This document shows positions 23,958-32,700 of a stretch of DNA of 33,472 bases, piece by piece; the stretch's first letter is position 1, and each line of letters starts with the position of its first letter. Source of the stretch: Microbacteriaceae bacterium. Its GTDB lineage: Bacteria > Actinomycetota > Actinomycetes > Actinomycetales > Microbacteriaceae. Made by a program: the position numbers and the translations under genes. The stretch is from NCBI GenBank assembly GCA_014377425.1, contig JACMPQ010000004.1, positions 1-33,472 of the forward strand, read 5' to 3'. The notes under the pieces were generated by a model. That model was not told the origin of the DNA, did not search any database, and worked only from the letters and a program-made list of their open reading frames with translations.

Positions 23958-24328
23958 GGGGATGATCGGTTTCGACATTGCCTGTACAACTGTGAGAAGC
24001 GGGTCGAGGATGCAGGGTTAACTCGTAAACGATCTCTGCAAAAAATAATTGCGAAAACTAACCGCAATGACTTCGCCCTCGCTGCCTAAGCGAGCGCACT
24101 AAAGAAGTCCGTCAGTCCGGGAATACTCTCTACCCGGGTTCTGGCGCAATCTAGAGAGCTTGCTTCTGCGTTACGCCTGTGGGCGCAGAGGGACTTGCAC
24201 TCGGGCTGGGCTCGTCGAATCAGATGCCAATAGCAAGATTCGGAGCCAAGTAGAACGTTTAATTGGATACACCCGTAGAAGGCACACGAACACAGCAGTG
24301 GACGGGGGTTCAATTCCCCCCATCTCCA
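23958..24328 (+). ncRNA. ssrA: Transfer-messenger RNA (tmRNA)
   Basis: Rescues stalled ribosomes together with SmpB. The 5' end GGGGATG pairs with the 3' CATCTCC (one G-U) to form the tRNA-like acceptor; the discriminator is A24328 and CCA is not encoded (the DNA reads CAC). The hallmark ATCGGTTTCGACA follows the 5' end, and the T arm GGGGGTTCAATTCCCCC precedes the 3' end. The tag frame starts at GCG 24051-24053 and ends TAA 24087-24089, giving the proteolysis tag AKTNRNDFALAA with the usual actinobacterial ALAA end. Confidence 0.95.
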
Positions 24329-24402
24329 CACGGTTGACGGTCGCGCGTTGTTGAGTCCCTCGGAGCTTCTGCCGAGTGCCGGTATTAGTTCGAGTGCAGC
24401 TA

Positions 24403-25233
24403 CTAGTTCAAGACTTCAAGCACAGCCTCGTGCAGCAGCCCATTGGTGGCGAGCGCCGAGCCAGACCATGGACCGCGGATGCCGGCCACTGAGGTGAATG
24501 CGCCGCCCGCCTCCTCTACAATCGGTGCCAACGCCGCGATATCCCAGGGTTTCAGGTCGAACTCGGCGGCGACGTCGATGAGTCCCTCGGCAACCATCAT
24601 GTAACTCCACATGTCTCCGTAGGCCCGGGTGCGCCATACCTCGCGGGAGAGCTCGATGAGTGCGTCGAGTTTGCCCTCTTCGTCCCACCCTTTGAGGCTG
24701 TTGTAGCTCAGCGAGGCATCGCCAAGGTTGCTGACGCCGGAGACGAAGATGCGGCGTTCGCGAGTTTCGGTGGGGGAGATTTGTTCGCTGGTCCAGGCAC
24801 CCTGGCCGCGGGCTGCCCACCAACGCTGACGGAGGGCGGGCGCACTGACGACGCCGAGCACCGGTACGCCGTCTATTGCGAGCGAAATGAGGGTGGCCCA
24901 GACCGGCACGCCCCGCACAAAGTTGGCGGTGCCATCGATCGGGTCAACGATCCACTGGCGGTGCGGGGCATTTGTTGACCCGGCGGCTTCGCCGGAGAAC
25001 TCGCCAAACCCGCCGAATTCCTCGCCGAGGATCGCGTCGTCTGGCCTGGAGTCGGCAAGCCCGCCACGAATTGCGGCCTCGACGGCCTTGTCGGCATCCG
25101 TCACGTGCGTCATGTCGGGCTTCATCGTGACGAGGAGGTCGTTCGCCCGAAACCGGTCACTGGAGATTGAATCGGCCATGTCGGCGAGCTCTCGCGCGAG
25201 CAGAAGGTCGGATTGCAGGGTGAAGTCAGGCAC
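24403..25233 (-). CDS. hisN: Histidinol-phosphatase (inositol-monophosphatase fold)
   Basis: Dephosphorylates L-histidinol phosphate in histidine synthesis; Mg2+-dependent. A 276-residue member of the IMPase superfamily: Glu71/Glu72 in ILGEEFG, DPIDGT at 97-102 and WD at 230-231 supply the metal and phosphate ligands. I prefer HisN over a general inositol monophosphatase because this branch is the one found beside rsgA and aroA in Actinobacteria; specificity remains inferred. The GTG start has no Shine-Dalgarno sequence, but TAATCT ends 6 nt before it. Its upstream region holds a 39-bp tandem duplication. It converges with ssrA. Confidence 0.85.
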   Translation of the reverse strand: MPDFTLQSDLLLARELADMADSISSDRFRANDLLVTMKPDMTHVTDADKAVEAAIRGGLADSRPDDAILGEEFGGFGEFSGEAAGSTNAPHRQWIVDPIDGTANFVRGVPVWATLISLAIDGVPVLGVVSAPALRQRWWAARGQGAWTSEQISPTETRERRIFVSGVSNLGDASLSYNSLKGWDEEGKLDALIELSREVWRTRAYGDMWSYMMVAEGLIDVAAEFDLKPWDIAALAPIVEEAGGAFTSVAGIRGPWSGSALATNGLLHEAVLEVLN

Positions 25234-25239
25234 GCGCTC

Positions 25240-25245
25240 AGATTA
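25240..25245 (-). promoter_or_regulatory. -10 box (TAATCT) of hisN
   Basis: Read on the minus strand, TAATCT ends 6 nt before the GTG at 25233 with no Shine-Dalgarno sequence. This leaderless promoter lies between the gene and the 39-bp repeats. Confidence 0.45.
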
Positions 25246-25260
25246 CCGTGAGCCTGACTA

Positions 25261-25338
25261 TCGCCGACGCAGCTGCTGGAGAGACCGACGGATAGACAAT
25301 CGCCGACGCAGCTGCTGGAGAGACCGACGGATAGACAG
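25261..25338. repeat. 39-bp tandem duplication upstream of hisN
   Basis: The unit at 25261-25299 is repeated at 25300-25338, identical except at its last base. Flanking GAC-A and GACAGTCG remnants suggest slightly longer ancestral units. Each unit contains the palindrome GCAGCTGC and GGAGAGACCGACGG. It sits between the rsgA stop and the hisN promoter, just where the hisN -35 and activator region would be. Confidence 0.95.
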
Positions 25339-25369
25339 TCGGGCAGGCCGCGACGGCAGCCTTGATCGG

Positions 25370-26392
25370 CTAGCCCAGGGTACCGAGCAATCGCTGCAGT
25401 GAATCGAGGCGGTAGCGCCCAATGTCGCCGAGCTCGCCGGATTCGACCCGCTCAACGATCGCACAGTCGGGGGAGTTGGGTAGATGCGTGCAGCCCCGCG
25501 GGCACTGTTCGGAGAAGGCGGCGAGGTCGGTGAACGAGGCCAAGATTGCCTCCGGTTTGACATGCCCGAGGCCGAAGCTGCGCACCCCGGGGGTGTCGAT
25601 GATCCAGCCGTCGCCGATGCGGTATGAGATGGTGGACGAGGAGGTGTGGCGTCCGCGCCCGGTCACGGTGTTGACCCGGCCGATGGCGCGATTGGCGCTC
25701 GGTACGAGAGCGTTGACGAGGGTCGACTTACCCACGCCGGAGTGTCCGACGGCGACGGTGGAATGGTTACTCAACAGTGCAGTAAGGGTCTCGATCGGCC
25801 ACTTGTTTTCCGCGCTCTGCACCACGACGATGTCGAGTCCGACAAAGTTGGACAGAAACTCGGTGGGGTCCACCAGATCGGTCTTAGTGATGCACAGGAT
25901 CGGCGTGATGCCGGCGTCGAAGGCGGCAACGAGGTAGCGGTCCACGAGCCGCGGTCGCGGTTCTGGGTTCGCTGCGGCCACCACGATCAGCATCTGGTCG
26001 GCGTTGGCAACAATGATGCGCTCCACCTCGTCGCTATCGTCGGCGCTTCGGCGCAGCAGGGTGGCGCGCGGCTGAACACGCACGATGCGCGACAGGCTGC
26101 CGGCATCGCCGCTGGTGTCGCCGACGAGGTCTACCCGGTCGCCGGTGACGACGGCCTTTTTGCGCAGTTCGCTGGCGCGGGATGCCGTCGCCTCGTGTTC
26201 GCGCTTAGTACCCTCGTCAATTAGCACCGAGTACCGTCCGCGGTCGACCGTGAGCACCCGACCGGTTACCGCGTCGTTGTGTTCCGGACGAATCTTGGTA
26301 CGCGCGCGATTGCCCTTCGGGTTCGGCCGGTTTTTGGCCTCGTAGTCGGCGTAGCGGTCGTTCTCGTCATCCTCGTTGTTCATCCAGCTCAT
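25370..26392 (-). CDS. rsgA: Ribosome small-subunit maturation GTPase RsgA
   Basis: GTPase that assists late 30S subunit assembly. A 340-residue, circularly permuted GTPase: an N-terminal OB domain (about 40-110), then the G4 motif TKTD at 169-172 before the Walker A GHSGVGKST at 216-224 and G3 DTPG at 266-269. A zinc site is formed by Cys297, Cys301, His303 and Cys310. The N-terminal 35 residues are charged (Asn/Asp/Arg-rich). The start ATG lies 4 nt after the aroA stop, so the two form one operon with coupled translation. A 136-bp repeat-bearing gap separates it from hisN. Confidence 0.96.
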   Translation of the reverse strand: MSWMNNEDDENDRYADYEAKNRPNPKGNRARTKIRPEHNDAVTGRVLTVDRGRYSVLIDEGTKREHEATASRASELRKKAVVTGDRVDLVGDTSGDAGSLSRIVRVQPRATLLRRSADDSDEVERIIVANADQMLIVVAAANPEPRPRLVDRYLVAAFDAGITPILCITKTDLVDPTEFLSNFVGLDIVVVQSAENKWPIETLTALLSNHSTVAVGHSGVGKSTLVNALVPSANRAIGRVNTVTGRGRHTSSSTISYRIGDGWIIDTPGVRSFGLGHVKPEAILASFTDLAAFSEQCPRGCTHLPNSPDCAIVERVESGELGDIGRYRLDSLQRLLGTLG

Positions 26393-26396
26393 GGCG

Positions 26397-27803
26397 TTAG
26401 AACATCAGGATCGGGTCGCGGCCGGCGGCGGGGGCGGCCCCCACCGTGCGCGCCCACAGCCCGGCAAACTCCGGCATCGTCTTGCCGGTGGCCGCAATGT
26501 CGTCGATGAGGATGCCGGGAACGGCGAGTCCGAGGATCGCCCCGGCATGCGCCATCCGGTGGTCCTCCCACGCACGCCACGGTCCGCCGACGAGCGGACG
26601 CGGTTCGATTCGTAGGCCGTCGTCGAGCTCGGTGACCGCGCCACCGAGCAGGTTGATGTTGGCCGCGAGGGCGGCGAGGCGGTCGGTTTCGTGTCCGCGA
26701 AGGTGGCCGATGCCGGTGATGCGGCTCGGACCGCTCGCAAGGGCAGCGAGAGCAACCAGCGCCGGAGCGAGTTCCCCGCCGAGGCTCAGATCGAGGACGA
26801 CGCCGGGCAGTTTCACGCCGCCGACAACTCCGGCGCCTCCGTCAACAACGAGGGCGCCGTCGACTCGGGAAACGGTGACACCCCACAGCGGCAGCAGGTG
26901 CTCGAGGTGTGCACCGACCTGGGTGGTGGCATCCGGCCAGCCGGTGATTTTTACCGTGCCGCCGGCGACAATCGCGGAGATGAGAAAGGGCGCCGCGTTG
27001 GAGAGGTCGGGTTCGATGGTGACGTCGATTCCGGCGATCGGGCCGGGTTCGACAATCCAATGCCCGGGCTCTGGCGTGTGCACGACAACCCCGCGCGCGC
27101 GGAGGGCGGCGATGGTCATGTCGATGTGCGGTTGGCTCGGCAGCGAGGCCCCGGCATGGCGCAGGTTGAGGCCGTTAGTGAAGCGCGCGGCGGCAAGCAG
27201 CAACCCGGAGACGAACTGGCTAGAGGCCGAGGCATCGATTTCGAGTTCACCGCCGAGCACTTGGCCGGTGCCGTAGAGGCTGAACGGCAGGCTGCCACGT
27301 CCGTCGTCGGAGACATCGACGCCGAGAGCGCGCAATGAACTGATTGTGGTGCGCATCGGGCGACGTCGTGCCCCGGCGTCGCCGTCGAAGCTCACCGGTC
27401 CGAGCGCTAAAGCCGCTACAGGCGGCAGAAACCGCATCACGGTGCCGGCGAGGCCGCAGTCGATCGAGGTTCCGCCAACGAGCTCGGTCGGGGTGATCCG
27501 CAAATCGGGGCCATACTGGCCGCTGCCGGTCTCGGCGATCTCGGTGCCGAGCGAGCGCAACGCCTCAATCATCAGCGCGGAATCCCGCGATCGAAGCGGG
27601 GTGCGCAGGGTCGACGGGCCGTCGGCAAGAGCGGCAAGTACCAGTTCGCGATTGGTCAGCGACTTCGATCCGGGCAGCGTGAGGCTTGCTCTGAGGGCTT
27701 TGGATGCCGCGGGCGCAGGCCAAGGACCAGGCTCGTGATCTTTGGTCTGCTGGGTGTCGTCGTAGGGGCTGAATTCCGGTTCGGAATACTTAGAAATCTG
27801 CAT
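26397..27803 (-). CDS. aroA: 3-phosphoshikimate 1-carboxyvinyltransferase (EPSP synthase)
   Basis: Transfers enolpyruvyl from phosphoenolpyruvate to shikimate 3-phosphate in aromatic amino-acid synthesis; the target of glyphosate. A 468-residue protein with [10 protein letters not shown] at 43-52 (Lys47, Ser48), the PEP-loop [12 protein letters not shown] (Arg124), and the RPMRTT block from about 148. The N-terminal 30 residues are variable (Glu/Pro/Asp-rich). ATG 27803 is the only visible start before the catalytic core. It has no Shine-Dalgarno sequence, but TACCCT ends 7 nt upstream. Its promoter overlaps the divergent sigR promoter. Confidence 0.95.
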   Translation of the reverse strand: MQISKYSEPEFSPYDDTQQTKDHEPGPWPAPAASKALRASLTLPGSKSLTNRELVLAALADGPSTLRTPLRSRDSALMIEALRSLGTEIAETGSGQYGPDLRITPTELVGGTSIDCGLAGTVMRFLPPVAALALGPVSFDGDAGARRRPMRTTISSLRALGVDVSDDGRGSLPFSLYGTGQVLGGELEIDASASSQFVSGLLLAAARFTNGLNLRHAGASLPSQPHIDMTIAALRARGVVVHTPEPGHWIVEPGPIAGIDVTIEPDLSNAAPFLISAIVAGGTVKITGWPDATTQVGAHLEHLLPLWGVTVSRVDGALVVDGGAGVVGGVKLPGVVLDLSLGGELAPALVALAALASGPSRITGIGHLRGHETDRLAALAANINLLGGAVTELDDGLRIEPRPLVGGPWRAWEDHRMAHAGAILGLAVPGILIDDIAATGKTMPEFAGLWARTVGAAPAAGRDPILMF

Positions 27804-27808
27804 CGGTT
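27783..27808 (+). promoter_or_regulatory. SigR-type promoter (GGAAT-N18-GTT) of sigR
   Basis: GGAAT (27783-27787) and GTT (27806-27808) are separated by exactly 18 nt, the published SigR/SigH consensus. It overlaps the aroA start codon and points at sigR. A transcript from here would begin near 27815 and contain the GTG at 27847, so it should be autoinduced under disulfide stress and make the longer SigR form. Confidence 0.75.
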
Positions 27809-27810
27809 AC

Positions 27811-27816
27811 AGGGTA
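27811..27816 (-). promoter_or_regulatory. -10 box (TACCCT) of aroA
   Basis: Read on the minus strand, TACCCT ends 7 nt before the aroA ATG with no Shine-Dalgarno sequence. It overlaps the start of the SigR-dependent transcript, so the two promoters compete. Confidence 0.45.
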
Positions 27817-27846
27817 TCGAGGATTACGCCAAGAGAAGGGGCAACC

Positions 27847-28707
27847 GTGCAGGCCGTCAGGGAACGCGAGAGAACGATTCGACCGATCGCACCCCGATCA
27901 GGGGAGCGTTTGCAGCTCGAACTAGACTGGCGATCGATGAGCACTCCTACCGAAGGCCCCCGCAACGAGCTGCTGCCCGACACCGATTCTGACGCGGAGA
28001 CCCTAGCCGCGGAGAGTGCTGTGACCGCGGCCGCCGAGAGCGCGAAGACCGCAGCCGCCGAGACTTCTGATCCCGCGGCCGCAGATCTTGCAGCCGCCGA
28101 GAAGCAGACCACCGCCGCTCAATTTCGAGCAGAAAATCGTGACCTGTTCGAGGAGCAGGCAATGCCATTCATGGATCAGCTCTACGGGGCAGCCCTGCGA
28201 ATGACACGAAACCCCGCCGACGCTGCCGACCTCGTGCAGGAGACCTTCGTAAAAGCGTTTAGCGCTTTTGCCCAATATCAGCAGGGAACCAATCTCAAGG
28301 CGTGGCTGTATCGCATCCTTACCAACACCTTCATCAATACCTACCGGCGCAAACAGCGAGACCCGTATCAGGGCACGTTGGATGAGCTTGCCGATTGGCA
28401 AATCGGCGGCGCCGAATCCCTGACGCAGGGCCGGGCAACCCGCTCGGCCGAGGCCGAAGCAATCGATCATTTGCCCGACAGCGCTGTGAAGGATGCGTTG
28501 CAGGCAATTCCGGAAGACTTCCGGCTCGCCGTTTATTTCGCCGATGTCGAGGGATTTTCCTATCAGGAGATCGCCGACATCATGAAAACTCCGGTCGGCA
28601 CCGTGATGAGTCGTCTGCACCGTGGCAGACGGATGCTTCGTGTGCTCCTCGCCGAATATGCCAGTGAGCGCGGCCTCACCGTAACTGTGAAGGGAAAGAA
28701 GAAATGA
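27847..28707 (+). CDS. sigR: Thiol-oxidative-stress sigma factor SigR (SigH family), with two possible starts
   Basis: ECF sigma factor that directs the response to disulfide stress. From ATG 27937 it has 256 residues; from GTG 27847, 286. Region 2 starts at about residue 82 of the short form ([23 protein letters not shown]), then [15 protein letters not shown]; region 4 carries [20 protein letters not shown] and [14 protein letters not shown]. The GTG follows GAAGGGG by about 6 nt and is downstream of the SigR-type promoter; ATG 27937 has only a TAGACT box 8 nt upstream. A 60-residue Ala/Glu-rich repeat (AAESAVTA-like units) precedes region 2 and is absent from mycobacterial SigH. It is held inactive by RsrA, encoded next with ATGA overlap. 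Confidence 0.93.
   Translation: MQAVRERERTIRPIAPRSGERLQLELDWRSMSTPTEGPRNELLPDTDSDAETLAAESAVTAAAESAKTAAAETSDPAAADLAAAEKQTTAAQFRAENRDLFEEQAMPFMDQLYGAALRMTRNPADAADLVQETFVKAFSAFAQYQQGTNLKAWLYRILTNTFINTYRRKQRDPYQGTLDELADWQIGGAESLTQGRATRSAEAEAIDHLPDSAVKDALQAIPEDFRLAVYFADVEGFSYQEIADIMKTPVGTVMSRLHRGRRMLRVLLAEYASERGLTVTVKGKKK
27923..27928 (+). promoter_or_regulatory. -10 box (TAGACT) for the short SigR form
   Basis: TAGACT ends 8 nt before ATG 27937 inside the longer sigR frame, with no Shine-Dalgarno sequence between. It could give a leaderless basal transcript for the shorter isoform. No clear -35 partner is visible. Confidence 0.45.
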
Positions 28708-28946
28708 CGGATTGCGGCTGTGATAAAGCGATAGCGGAGCTTGAGGAGTATCTTCACAATGAACTGAAATCCGAGGAGGCTCGGGATATCGCTGAGCACT
28801 TGGCAACCTGCACCGATTGTGACGGCGAACACCACGTCGGACTGGTGCTCACTCAAACCGTGCAGCGCGCCTGTAAGGAAATGGCGCCAGCCGACCTGCG
28901 CGATCAGGTTCTTGCCTCGCTACGTCGGATGCAGGCGCACTCGTAA
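28704..28946 (+). CDS. rsrA: Zinc-binding redox-sensing anti-sigma factor RsrA
   Basis: Binds SigR and releases it when thiols are oxidised. An 80-residue ZAS protein: Cys6, His32, Cys36 and Cys39 match the Cys11/His37/Cys41/Cys44 set of Streptomyces RsrA with identical spacing (26, 4 and 3). It has an additional Cys4 next to Cys6 and a later Cys57. It is shorter than Streptomyces RsrA. Its ATG overlaps the sigR TGA (ATGA), so the two proteins are made in linked amounts. Confidence 0.93.
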   Translation: MTDCGCDKAIAELEEYLHNELKSEEARDIAEHLATCTDCDGEHHVGLVLTQTVQRACKEMAPADLRDQVLASLRRMQAHS

Positions 28947-28980
28947 GTCGGGGCACACTCCTAAATCGGGGCACACTGGG
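28945..28980 (+). repeat. Two 18-bp repeats between rsrA and the cyclase gene
   Basis: AAGTCGGGGCACACTCCT (28945-28962) is followed by AAATCGGGGCACACTGGG (28963-28980). It starts in the rsrA stop codon and ends 3 nt before the next ATG, and supplies the GGGGAG next to that start. Confidence 0.85.
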
Positions 28981-28983
28981 GAG

Positions 28984-29658
28984 ATGCCCGCATCCGCCCG
29001 TCGCATCATTGACCTCAGCCACACAATGCGCGAAGGATTGGTGACCTACCCGGGGCTTCCCGTGCCGGTTTTCACCTCGCACCTCACTCGTGCCGATTCG
29101 CGTGCTGTATACGCCCCCGGTACCGAATTCGCGATGGACATCATCACGATGATTGGCAACACCGGAACCTACCTAGACAGTCCGTTTCACCGTTATCCCG
29201 AAGGCTCAGACCTAGCCGGTCTCGAACTCGATACGCTCGTTGCGCTGCCCGCACAGGTGGTTCACCTCCGGGCTTCGACCAATCGCGCCGTCGACGTTGA
29301 CTCCTTTGTGGGTCGGGAGATTGCCGGATGCGCCGTGCTGATCGACACCGGCTGGGATCGTCACTTCGGCGAACCGGAGTATGCCACCGGCGCGCCGTTT
29401 CTCACCGAGGCTGCAGCTCGCTATCTCGCAGCGCAGGGCGCCGTACTGGTCGGAATCGATTCGCTCAACATCGACGACACTCCAAGCGGCGGACCGCGCC
29501 CGGCCCACTCAATTTTGCTCGCCGCCGGAATTCACGTGGTGGAACACCTCACAGGTCTCGACCAGCTCCCCGAGCAGGGCGCCCGTTTCACTGCCGTGCC
29601 TCCGAAGGTGGAGGGCTTCGGTACCTTCCCTGTGCGGGCCTACGCGCACCTCGATTGA
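28984..29658 (+). CDS. Cyclase-family hydrolase (kynurenine-formamidase-like) with altered metal motif
   Basis: A 224-residue member of the cyclase / KynB-like metal hydrolase family, which opens with IIDLSHTMREGLVTYPGLPVP. The family's metal motif His-x-Gly-Thr-His-x-Asp-(Ala/Ser)-Pro-x-His is here N59-T-G-T-Y63-L-D65-S-P-F-H69: two ligand histidines are Asn and Tyr. The second half of the site is kept, with His175 and Glu187 spaced 12 apart as in KynB (160/172). The ATG lies directly behind GGGGAG, too close for a normal Shine-Dalgarno spacing. It lies 37 nt after rsrA and may belong to the sigR operon. The reaction is unknown; classical kynurenine formamidase activity is unlikely. Confidence 0.82.
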   Translation: MPASARRIIDLSHTMREGLVTYPGLPVPVFTSHLTRADSRAVYAPGTEFAMDIITMIGNTGTYLDSPFHRYPEGSDLAGLELDTLVALPAQVVHLRASTNRAVDVDSFVGREIAGCAVLIDTGWDRHFGEPEYATGAPFLTEAAARYLAAQGAVLVGIDSLNIDDTPSGGPRPAHSILLAAGIHVVEHLTGLDQLPEQGARFTAVPPKVEGFGTFPVRAYAHLD

Positions 29659-29677
29659 CGCCAACGGCAAAACACGG

Positions 29678-29703
29678 TCGGCCAGTGCGTGTGCACTGAC
29701 CGA
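29678..29703. terminator. Hairpin between convergent cyclase and kgd genes
   Basis: TCGG-C-CAGTGC pairs with GCACTG-A-CCGA around a GTGT loop (10 pairs and one mismatch). It lies in the 85-nt convergent gap and may end both transcripts. There is no strong U-tract on either side. Confidence 0.5.
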
Positions 29704-29743
29704 TCGCGATTTGCGCGCTTCTGAGCCAGAGCGTCTGCGCTTA

Positions 29744-32700
29744 TTAGAGCGTCAGCGCCCGATCAATCAGATCGACCTGCTGCTGCGCGCTCTTCTTTGT
29801 CGAACCCGCCGCGGGGGACGCGGATGCCGAGCGTGACACGACCGAGATCGTGCGACCGCGCAGGTGGCGAGCCAGTTCCAGACAGATGAACGGCCACGCG
29901 CCCTGATTTTCCGGCTCCTCCTGAGCCCAGACCAGTTCGGCGCCCGGGTACTTGGCTAAAACCTCGTTCAACTGTTTGAGTGGGAGCGGGTAGTACTGCT
30001 CCAACCGCACTAGCGCGACATTGGCAGTTTCGCGTTTCTCCACCTCGGCCAGCAGATCGTAATGGATCTTGCCAGCGTGCAAGACGATGCGCTTGACGGC
30101 GCTCTTGTCGGCAAGGCGAGAATCGTCGATCACCGGCTCGAACTTGCCCGAGGTGAAGTCTGCAATGGCGCTGGTGGCGCCTCTCAAACGCAGCATGGCC
30201 TTCGGAGTGAAGACGATGAGTGGACGGCGCGGCCGAGCGTAGGCCTGACGGCGAAGCAGGTGGAAGTAGGAGGCCGGGGTCGACGGTCTCGCGACCGTCA
30301 TATTGTTCTCAGCACAGAGCTGCAGATACCGCTCGATGCGCGCGGAGGAGTGATCCGGCCCCTGTCCTTCAAAACCATGCGGCAGAAGCAGTACGACGCT
30401 GGAGCGCTGGCCCCATTTTTGCTCGGCACTGGAGATGAACTCGTCGATGACGGTTTGGGCGCCGTTGGCAAAATCCCCGAACTGCGCCTCCCAGAGAACC
30501 AAGGCGTCGGCACGTTCGACCGAATAGCCGTACTCAAAGCCCATCGTCGCGTACTCGCTGAGCAGCGAATCATAGATCCAGAATCTGGCCTGATTGTCGG
30601 CGAGGTTACCGAGCGGCAGCCACTCTTGGCCGTTCTGGCGGTCGTGGAGTACGGCGTGACGCTGAACGAATGTGCCGCGACGGGTATCTTGGCCAGCCAT
30701 CCGCACCGGGGTGCCCTCGACCAGCAAAGATCCGAGGGCGAGGAGCTCGCCGAACGCCCAGTCGATTGCGCCGCTGCGGCTCATTTCCACACGCTTTTTT
30801 AACAGCGCCTGAAGCTTCGGATGCACGGAGAAACCGGCGGGCGGATTGTCATGGGCATCACCGATCAGGGATATGACGCTTTCCGCGACGGCGGTGGTGG
30901 CCGGCTCGCCGCTGGTGTCATCCTGCTGAGCGTCGGGACGTTCGAGGTCGGCGACGGCATGGTCGTCGCTAACGATGATAGGGATCGACGACGTTTGAGC
31001 AGCGTGAGTCTCGGCGAATGCCCGCTCGAGGCGATCCTGGAAGTCCGCGTGTGCTGCGGCGTACTCATCCTGGGTGATATCACCCCGCCCGACGAGGGCG
31101 TCGGTGTAGAGCGTGCGCACCGACCGCTTGGCCTCGATCAGGTTGTACATCAGGGGCTGTGTCATGGAGGGGTCGTCGCCCTCATTGTGACCGCGCCGGC
31201 GGTAGCAGACGAGGTCAATGACCACGTCGCGGTGGAAGCGCTGGCGGTAGGCGAACGCGAGTTCGGCCACCCGGATGACGGCCTCCGGGTCGTCTCCGTT
31301 TACGTGGAAAATCGGCGCTTGAATGGTCTTTGCAACGTCGGTGGAGTACACCGAGGTGCGCGCCTCCCCGGGAGGAGTAGTGAAGCCCACCTGGTTGTTG
31401 ACCACAACGTGAATGGTCCCGCCGGTGCGATATCCACGCAACTGCGACATTTGCAGAATTTCGACGACGATACCCTGACCGGCCATCGCCGCATCGCCGT
31501 GCACCATCACCGGCAAAACCGCGAAGGTGCCGATCGGTTTGCGGTCCTGTTTGGCCCGAACGATGCCCTCGAGCACGCCATCGACGGCCTCGAGGTGGGA
31601 AGGGTTGGCGGCAAGGTAGACCGGAATTTGGTCGCCGGTGGAACCGGTGAAGGTTCCCTCGGTTCCGAGGTGATACTTCACATCACCCGAGCCGTGCACG
31701 GTGCGCGGGTCTTGCGTCCCTTCGAACTCGCGGAAAATCTGGCCGTAGGTTTTGCCGGCGATGTTCGTGAGCACGTTGAGGCGACCACGGTGCGCCATAC
31801 CAATGGCGACTTCGTCGAGGCCTGTCTCGGCTGCGCCCTGCAGCAGCGCGTCGAGGAGGGCGATGGTGCACTCTCCGCCCTCAAGGCTGAAGCGCTTCTG
31901 GCCGACGTATTTGGTTTGCAGGAAGGTCTCGAAGGCCTCGGCCTCGTTGAGCTTGCCCAGAACGCGCATCTGAGCGTCGTGGCTCGGCTTGCGGTACGGC
32001 GCCTCCACGTGCTCCTGAATCCAGCGGCGCTGCTCGGGATCTTGAATGTGCATGTACTCAATACCGATGGTGCGGCAGTAGGAGTCACGCAGCAGGCCGA
32101 GAATTTCACGCAGCAGGGCGGATCGCTTGCCGCCGAAGCCTCCGGTGACAAATTCCCGATCGAGATCCCAGAAGGTGAGCCCGTGGCTGGTGATGTCGAG
32201 GTCGGGATGCGAGCGCTGGCGGTACTCCAGCGGGTCGACATCCGCCATCAAATGCCCTCGAACGCGGAAGGAGTTGATGAGTTCCTGTACGCGTGCCGTC
32301 TTGCCGACGCTGTCGGCGAGGTCAACGTGAATGTCTGAGGCCCAGTGGATGGGCTCGTAGGGGATGCGAAGGGCGGCGAAGATGCCTTCGTAGAATCCAC
32401 GCTGACCGAGGAGGAGTTCGTGTACCTTCTTGAGGAACTCCCCTGAACCGGCACCCTGAATTACGCGGTGATCGTATGTGGAGGTGAGGGTGATCGTCTT
32501 GCCGATCCCCAACTCGTTGAGGGTTCTCTGGCTGGAGCCCTGAAACTCGGCCGGGTACTCCAACGCGCCGGCGCCCACGATACAGCCCTGGCCGCGCATT
32601 AGCCGCGGCACGGAATGCTCGGTTCCGATCCCGCCGGGATTGGTGAGGGAGATGGTGGTTCCGGCGAAGTCAGAGGCGACCAGCTTGTTGTTTCGAGCTT

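Noticed and set aside
24359-24414. CTCGG/CCGAG hairpin and near-repeat TATTAGTTCGAG / TACTAGTTCAAG between ssrA and hisN
   Set aside because: The stem is only 5 bp with an 8-nt loop, and the 12-bp repeat has two mismatches; both are compatible with chance.
25261-25338. CRISPR-like direct repeats
   Set aside because: Only two units, immediately adjacent with no spacers, and no cas genes in the window.
25258-25563. Minus-strand 101-codon frame reading 13-residue repeats
   Set aside because: It only reflects the 39-bp tandem duplication plus the antisense/out-of-frame 3' end of rsgA; no start signal or codon bias.
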